Shown piece by piece: positions 57,669-64,000 of a DNA stretch of 64,000 nucleotides. The DNA lies in the NCBI GenBank assembly GCA_021292105.1, contig CM037865.1, forward strand, positions 70,422,356-70,486,355, read 5' to 3'. The notes beneath the pieces are model-generated. The model was not told the origin of the DNA. It saw only the letters and a program-made list of their open reading frames with translations, and did not search any database. Both the position numbers and the translations under genes were made by a program. Each line of letters starts with the position of its first letter. Position 1 is the first letter of the stretch. The stretch comes from Anadara kagoshimensis (Eukaryota > Mollusca > Bivalvia > Arcoida > Arcidae).

Positions 57669-58464
57669 AGACTTAAGTAGGTGAATCATACCAAAGTCTA
57701 TTCAAGTTAAATATTTGATTTTCTATGTAAAATTTGAAAAATTTATTGTAACAAACGTAGGGTAGAGACAGCAAGTCTTATTGGTTTGTGTTTAGTGATA
57801 TATTATAATGTATTTATATTTAATATAAGCTATATAAATTACGGAGCTATAACATCCACCTGCCCATGCAGATATGTCGAGTAAGATCTTAAATGTCATT
57901 AAAGTGCATGTCTTTATGTTTTGAGATTTATCAAGTGTGTTGTGTTAACTCATCACGTCATATACAATATTGTCTTGTACATAACCTATGTGAACTTTGT
58001 AATGTTTTATTATTCTTAATTTTTATATCCTATATGTTGATTTTTAATTTTTATATAATGCTTATACTTTTTATTGCAATTTATAGACTGGTAATAATTT
58101 TTATTTGATTTTTGTCTGTGGATAACTATCAATTTTTACTTAATTTCCTGTTCTAGTTTATTGGCCAAAAGTTGCAGACCTGTTTTCATTATATAGGACA
58201 TTTAAAGTGTTCAGTGTTAATGACCTTACAGCCCCTTCTAGAATGAACACTGCATTTAGTGTTTTGTTTTGTTGAGGGGCATAGAAAATAAAAACATTTC
58301 TTAAAAAACAAAATCACAGTAAAGATTCTCCTAAGTTGGAAAGGATTAATTAAAATGAAACAAAGTTATTTGTACCTTGTCAATAAAAGCGTTGTGTTGC
58401 ATTTAAGCCAGAACAAGAAAGATCAGAAAATGAATTCAAAGATAAACACACATACATTGATTGA
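57669..58464. other. Non-coding stretch
   Basis: Nothing recognised. Confidence 0.45.
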
Positions 58465-58725
58465 ATGAACTGGGTTTTATGTCTTGGTCAACAATATTTC
58501 ACTTTATAGTGGAAAGTCACCAGCTATAGGTGAGATGGTAGAAATTTTTATTTTTGAAGTGTGCTCTGAGGACAGTTCTTTAGTGTGCCATGACATGGGG
58601 TATCAGTTTTTAAGGTCTATTTCAAAAGACCAATAACTTTAATTTCTAAATTCTGAGGACTTGGCAAAAGATTACAGTCTGACTACCTATTTTAAATAGG
58701 TAAAATTCAACCTTGGACTGATTCT
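58465..58725 (-). mobile_element. SINE-A copy without a clear tRNA head
   Basis: Minus strand: 'gtagtcagactgtaatcttt', 'ggcacactaaagaactgtcc', 'cctatagctggtgactttcc', 'gtgaaatattgttgacca'. The order matches the reference. Confidence 0.75.
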
Positions 58726-58799
58726 TGTTTGACAAAGTTTGACAATCTGTTGCCAATAGTTGATTTTCTGTGTACTCTATTTTTCTCCATTATTTTCAA

Positions 58800-58918
58800 A
58801 ACTAATTGCCTTGATATAATTAAGTATGTCATTAGTTGCGGTGACACAGTATTGGTACTGTGATGGTGGCCAGTGTTGGAACATAAAAAGCATGGCCGGC
58901 GGTACGTCAATTGAAATC
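58800..58918 (-). mobile_element. Half copy of the CpG-rich MITE
   Basis: Minus strand: 'tcaattgacgtaccgccggc', 'gttccaacactggccacc', 'cagtaccaatactgtgtcac', 'aactaatgacat'. Co-linear with 13037-13160. The other inverted end is missing. Confidence 0.7.
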
Positions 58919-59547
58919 ATTTTGACCATTCTAAGTAATCATCTCAGTGTATAATAAAGAATTTAAATTCGTGACTTTACTATTCTCGTAACTATAAATT
59001 TAGCTTTCTAGAAACAAATCACAAGAAATATTTATAAATAAACTTTGTTTAAAACGTTTAGTTGATTTAACTTTTATATATAGAAAATCTTTGATGTTAA
59101 AAGACTTTTAATTGGATTGTTTTATGTAACAAGCAAAAAATTAATCATAAACTAAGTTTTATCGAGTTAGTTTGTACAAGGAATTAGAATTTCTTTCCTT
59201 TCTCCACCCACTCGTTTTATGAAACAACTAACTGAGTAATGTTTTACCGACTGAACTAAAACAAAAGCTTGTACAAAAACTCTGGACATGATGTGAATTC
59301 ACATATATACACCTGTGTGTTATTTGATCAATGCTATTGTATTAGTCAACTGGCTTTAACTGAGCAAACAGAATAACATGCTAGCAACTTAATTCCAAAG
59401 ATGTATGATATGTATTAGATGATATTAAAATTAAGGACACACACTATTGAAGGTGACATATGGTTGCAAAAAGCTTTAAAAAATTATCTTCTCCAACAAC
59501 AATGATGGGAGAAAAAACACTGATATGATATTGGGCTAAAAAGCATA
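58919..59547. other. Non-coding stretch
   Basis: Nothing recognised. Confidence 0.45.
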
Positions 59548-59549
59548 TA

Positions 59550-59736
59550 CAGTAAAACCTCATTATAATGCCCCTTGATAACTTTGCCACCTCGCTTATC
59601 ACCACACTATTTTGAAGTCCAAAAATCTTTTTTGTTTATGTTTTTCTTTATCCCTCTCCCCCAATTTATCGCCAAACCCCTTTATAACACCAAAATTTGA
59701 CAGACAAAATGGTGGTGATGAATGATGGTTTTACTG
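59550..59736. mobile_element. Pogo/Tc1-like MITE with TA duplication
   Basis: 187 bp with CAGTAAAACCTCATTATAAT at the left and 'gatggttttactg' at the right, flanked by TA on both sides. Short inverted termini and a TA target are the signature of Tc1/mariner-pogo elements. No coding frame. Confidence 0.8.
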
Positions 59737-61095
59737 TATTGTTCTTGTTACAATTCCAATTGACCTGTAGAAATACTGACAAGGGAAGAGGGTAATATTG
59801 TATAGGAATGAAATTTTAATAAAATATCCCTTCTATCTTTCATTGATGTGTTGGTATTGTTAAAAATGATTTAAATATTTATTCTACATTGATTGTATTG
59901 TGTAAGTTTGTGAATAATATAGTGCAAGTGGAAATAGTTGATGAATTGAAATAGGATCTATAATCCCTTGAAGATGTTAATCACATCACAAAATATGCAG
60001 TATTTGTTTTATATTAAAGCATTTGTTTCATTTATTATTTATTTTACTATCAGGTTTATTTTTAATCAACAAATATAATCTTTAAAGGTCAACATCACAT
60101 ATACATGCAATATTATTGTATGTGCTAAGAGATGTCCTAATGGTGCTCCAATGCAAATATCAGTGCCTGGATCTGTTTTAGTAAAATTACAATTTTTGCA
60201 TTTTCTCTCTTGAGTAAGAAGCTGATGAGTCAATTTTATTTCTGTGGAAAGTTGAACATGATTCATGCCACAACCATGCAATACTTGACATTGAAGTGTG
60301 TATTTACAATCCCTAGTAGAAAGTTTTTATATGCAGCAGCCAATCCAGTACTGGAACTCGGACCGATCTCATACTGGTGAGATATCCCATTGATAATAAG
60401 CTAATACCCATCCACCTATAGAGACCAGTCTGACACATTCCTCCCTTCTATTGATTTGAGATTAAACTACCTTAAATTGAAACCACCAGGTTTCCTTAGA
60501 ACAACCCATATGAATATTTTTATATTTATATAATATTCCTTGCATTAAGCTTCTATTTTGAATGTTAAAGACAGAATATTTGATTGTTCAATATACCTTC
60601 ATACTTAAATAATGCATATCAATTGTATCTAACTGTCACTAGTTTCATCAACATGGTGTAAATATTTAAAACTTACAATTTCTAAGCAATAAGGTATGAA
60701 TACAGATATAGAGCTCTAAGTAAACATTAAACACCCACTCGTTGTAACATGCATAATACATTGAACAATACAATTCTGACGCAGACATACCATATGTAGT
60801 TAAAGATCATGTTATTTCTATTTTTTATCAACTTTCATTTCTTTTCAATATTGAATTCTTAAGTTGATGTGAAAACTGAAAATTTGAATATTTGCTGGTG
60901 TATTGTGATGTTCATGTTACATTCTGTCATCTATTTGATATTGAAGCTTTTAAGAGCAGACTCTGTAGTAGACAGAAGATATGTTGTTTTAATATAAAAA
61001 AAACAGAATGTAGCAATAATTCTGATCTCTTATGTCACAGCATTTTAGCTTAAAGTCACTGATGAGCCAGCAATGTTTAACCAACAGTGTTTGAA
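59737..61095. other. Non-coding stretch
   Basis: A weak tRNA-like scrap on the minus strand at about 60340-60425 ('gatcggtccgagttccag') may be a SINE relic. No gene. Confidence 0.4.
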
Positions 61096-61620
61096 TTAGT
61101 AATTGGATCAACACTCTGTTTGGCTGAAATGGTAAGCCCTATTGTTTGGCTGAAATGGTAGGCCCTAGTGTTTGGCCAAATAATTGGATCAACAGTGTTT
61201 GGCTGAAATGGTAGGCCCTAATGTTGGCTGAAATGGTAGGCCCAAAATGTTTGGCTGAAATGGTAACCACTCAGTGTTTGTCTGAAATGATGTGCCATCA
61301 ATTGTATATATGGCTGAAATGGTGGGTCATCCATGCTTGGCTGAAATGTTGGCCCAGCAATGTTTGACTGAAATGATGACCCGGGAATGATTGGCTGAAG
61401 TGTAGGATTAGCAGTGTTTGGTTTGATTGTTACGGTAGCTGGCATTTGGTTGAAATGTTGGACCAGTAATGTTTTGCTGAAATGTTGGGTTAGTAATGTT
61501 TGGCTCATATGGTAGCTGGCATTTGGCTGAAATGTTGGGTCAGTAATGTTTTTCTTATATGGTAGCTGGCATTTCATTGAAATGTTGGGTTAGTAATGTT
61601 TGGGTGAAATGTTTGACAAG
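61096..61620. repeat. Irregular minisatellite, 22-35 bp and about 60-bp units
   Basis: Units of 'tgtttggctgaaatggtagg' plus 'cccta' give way rightwards to longer units with 'atgttgggttagtaatgttt' and 'ggtagctggcatttggctga'. The minus frame of 119 codons is a by-product. Confidence 0.8.
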
Positions 61621-62881
61621 CTGAAATGCTGAGCCTTATGATTTATGATGTCTGGCATTGTTTATATTATAGAGTAGACAAGATTCTTTTCATAACACAT
61701 TTCACATAGTAGTTCCAATCACAAATTGTAAATGGCTGCCTTGTTATTTGAAATCATGTCATTTTAAGTGTGTGTTAATCATCCTTCTGAAAAAATAATG
61801 TTGGTAGCATAATCATCAAAGTGTGCAAAATTCTGTGTTTATTTTCATTTTGTTGAAAAACAATTTTTTGCTCTAGATTTGAGAACATATTGTTTTCAAT
61901 GCACTCAGATATTTATGATTGCCAATATCGATTCTGTCCTGAATGTTCATTTCTTTACAAAGAGAACAGTATTTTGTCATGGTTGGTCCACATGACATCA
62001 TTTGTCCTAATATCTTCTTCATGTTGTGTGTACTTAAAAGTCATCATTCAAACATGCATTGTTCAAACGTATATGTGACTCTGTAAGTTTCTTGTTCTTG
62101 TATTTCCTTATTGTTTTTTATACACCATTTCCTTTCTAGTATCAATATAAAACCACTTTGTGAATTTTTATGCCTAACATACATGCACATTCATTCTGGA
62201 AATTTTCAACTTAAAGTTTTTTTATGAAGTGATTTTGTGTATTAGTTCTGGTTTTTTACCACATTTTATGTACAGATATATTCTCTTTTTATCAATTACA
62301 TACAAGAATTGATCAACTAAAACACATCAATCACTTCGTACTTAGATGGATAAATTAGTCCTTTGGCTCCATAATTTACATACACAATGAACGATCAATC
62401 ACATCTTAATCTTTCTAGCTTAAAAAAATTAACCACAATTTTAGAAAAACCCATTCATACATCTGTAGTTACGTAATAGCTAATCGACATATCTATCGAT
62501 TGACTGACACATCGTTTGACAATGGCCTTCTGGGATTAATGTCATTAAAGTTACTTGTAAAATGCAGTATTCCTTTAGGAATCATTCATTGTTCTGTGTA
62601 TAATAATGAATCAACTTATGCGTTACATTTTGATAGAAAATTGACGATTTGGTAATCATAATTGAAATGATAAAAAACTAGACACTGTAGTGTTTTTGTT
62701 AATGGTGTTAATTTTGTCTGAGATAAAAGTACATTCTGATTAACAATCTGACAAAACTGATTGTTTTTCTTGGCTCAATTAGACCTTATTGTAATCCAAA
62801 CTCTTCTGGAAAAATGAAGCTATTTCTTTGTCATTCTCTGATTACTGTTGTGTATGGGATTTGATATTTTATTAAGGTGTA
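61621..62881. other. Non-coding stretch
   Basis: Nothing recognised. Confidence 0.45.
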
Positions 62882-63060
62882 CAGTCCAACCTGCCTCAAA
62901 GGCTACCTTCATATAATGGCCACCTGCTTATAAAAGCCAGTAGAATTGTGTCCCAATTGTTCTTTATTCATATTATTTGAACCTGTATATAAAGGCCATC
63001 TGCACATAAAGGCCACTTTTACTGGTATCTTTTGGTGGTCTTTATAGACAGGTTTGACTG
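62882..63060 (-). mobile_element. MITE-3 copy, inverted, with intact TA flanks
   Basis: 179 bp, TA on both sides. Minus strand: CAGTCAAACCTGTCTATAAA at one end and CAGTCCAACCTGCCTCAAAG at the other (plus strand). Internal 'taaaagtggcctttatgtgc' and 'gaataaagaacaattgggac' match 34320. Confidence 0.9.
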
Positions 63061-63158
63061 TATGTGTATGTTTTGGGTACATGTATTTAAAACAAATAAA
63101 ATCGAATGCCATTGGCAAAGTACATTCTAGCATTACGAAGCTGAAAAACTAAAATAAG

Positions 63159-64000
63159 ATACTTCCAACACAATGTGACAGAGTCTGTGTATGCTCAGTG
63201 TATACTTCCAACACAATGTGACAGAGTCTGTGCATGCTCAGTGTATACTTCCAACACAATGTGACAGAGTCTGTGTATGCTCAGTGTATACTTCCAACAC
63301 AATGTGACAGAGTCTGTGTATGCTCAGTGTATACTTCCAACACAATGTGACAGAGTCTGTGCATGCTCAGTGTATACTTCCAACACAATGTGACAGAGTC
63401 TGTGTATGCTCAGTGTGTACTTCCAACACAATGTGACAGAGTCTGTGTATGCTCAGTGTATACTTCCAACACAATGTGACAGAGTCTGTGTATGCTCAGT
63501 GTATACTTCCAACACAATGTGACAGAGTCTGTGCATGCTTAGTGTATACTTCCAATACAATGTGACAGAGTCTGTGTATGCTCAGTGTATACTGACAGAG
63601 TCTGTGTATGCTCAGTGTATACTTCCAACACAATGTGACAGAGTCTGTGTATGCTCAGTGTATACTTCCAATACAATGTGACAGAGTCTGTGTATGCTCA
63701 GTGTATACTTCCAACACAATGTGACAGAGTCTGTGTATGCTCAGTGTATACTTCCAACACAATGTGACAGAGTCTGTGCATGCTCAGTGTATACTTCCAA
63801 CACAATGTGACAGAGTCTGTGTATGCTCAGTGTATACATGTACTTCCAATACAATGTGACAGAGTCTGTGCATGCTCAGTGTATACTTCCAACACAATGT
63901 GACAGAGTCTGTGTATGCTCAGTGCATACTTCCAACACAATGTGACATAGATTGTGTATGCTCAGTGTATACTTCCAACACAATGTGACAGAGATTGTGT
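63159..64000. repeat. 43-bp minisatellite running off the window
   Basis: About 19-20 units of 43 bp, core 'acttccaacacaatgtgaca', 'gagtctgtgtatgctcagtg', 'tat'. Variation is nearly confined to 'tgtgtatg'/'tgtgcatg' and 'aacaca'/'aataca'. One unit lacks the 'acttccaacacaatg' part (63590) and one has a 4-bp 'catg' insertion (63837). The array is still running at base 64000. Confidence 0.96.

Noticed and set aside
61218-61577. 119-codon minus-strand frame with repeated FQPN/QTL
   Set aside because: It lies wholly in an irregular minisatellite, and its repeats follow the DNA unit.

Overview
The window looks like non-coding nuclear DNA from an animal, most likely a lophotrochozoan and perhaps a bivalve or gastropod mollusc. 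This is inferred from the AT-rich, CpG-poor base composition, the density of tRNA-derived SINEs, the many short inverted-repeat DNA elements and a Tx1/L1-like LINE. No database could be consulted, so the organism is not identified. There are no bacterial operons, rRNA genes or intact tRNA genes, and nearly all open frames over 60 codons are chance frames or frames kept open by tandem repeats.

Layout. 0-9 kb: sparse sequence, a SINE, a 37-bp array made from a SINE tRNA head (2.7-4.0 kb), a short inverted-repeat element and a 150-bp tandem block. 9.35-9.62 kb: a small CpG-rich promoter-like patch followed by a 50-codon frame, the best small-gene candidate. 10-16 kb: hairpin and MITE-like elements, one nested in another, and two short phase-compatible candidate exons (15.85 and 16.27 kb). 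17.7-32.8 kb: a succession of minisatellites (49, 37, 36, 40, 20, 160, 84-99 and 21 bp units) among SINE copies. 34-43.5 kb: more MITEs and a 3.3-kb 5'-truncated LINE on the minus strand (36351-39659) bounded by a perfect 16-bp target-site duplication. 43.5-47 kb: a foldback-headed repeat and SINEs. 47.3-51.9 kb: about 100 copies of a 43-bp unit lying inside a single SINE. 52-64 kb: a highly patterned tRNA-SINE, a perfect 78-bp x 4 array, a second foldback-headed repeat split by a 450-bp hAT-like element, further SINEs and MITEs, and a second 43-bp array running off the right edge.

The main theme is how the repeats relate to each other. Several tandem arrays can be traced to a segment that is single-copy in other dispersed elements of the same window: the SINE body at 47.6 kb, the SINE tRNA head at 2.7 kb, dispersed family D at 17.9 kb, and probably the elements at 26.1, 28.4 and 42.7 kb. 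Nested insertions (11.5, 43.2 and 56.4 kb) give relative ages. There is no multi-gene pathway to describe. If a host gene crosses the window, only short exons of it are visible.

Internal names used below: SINE-A (about 300 bp, tRNA head, tail related to 'agtgaaatattcttgact'), SINE-B (tail related to 'agtgaaagaatcttgact'), SINE-C (tRNA head only), MITE-1 (ATAGGCAAACA ends), MITE-2 (GGCCC...GTTTCACAATC ends), MITE-3 (CAGTCAAACCTG ends, TA flanks), family D (contains GTGGAAGTTCATGTG).
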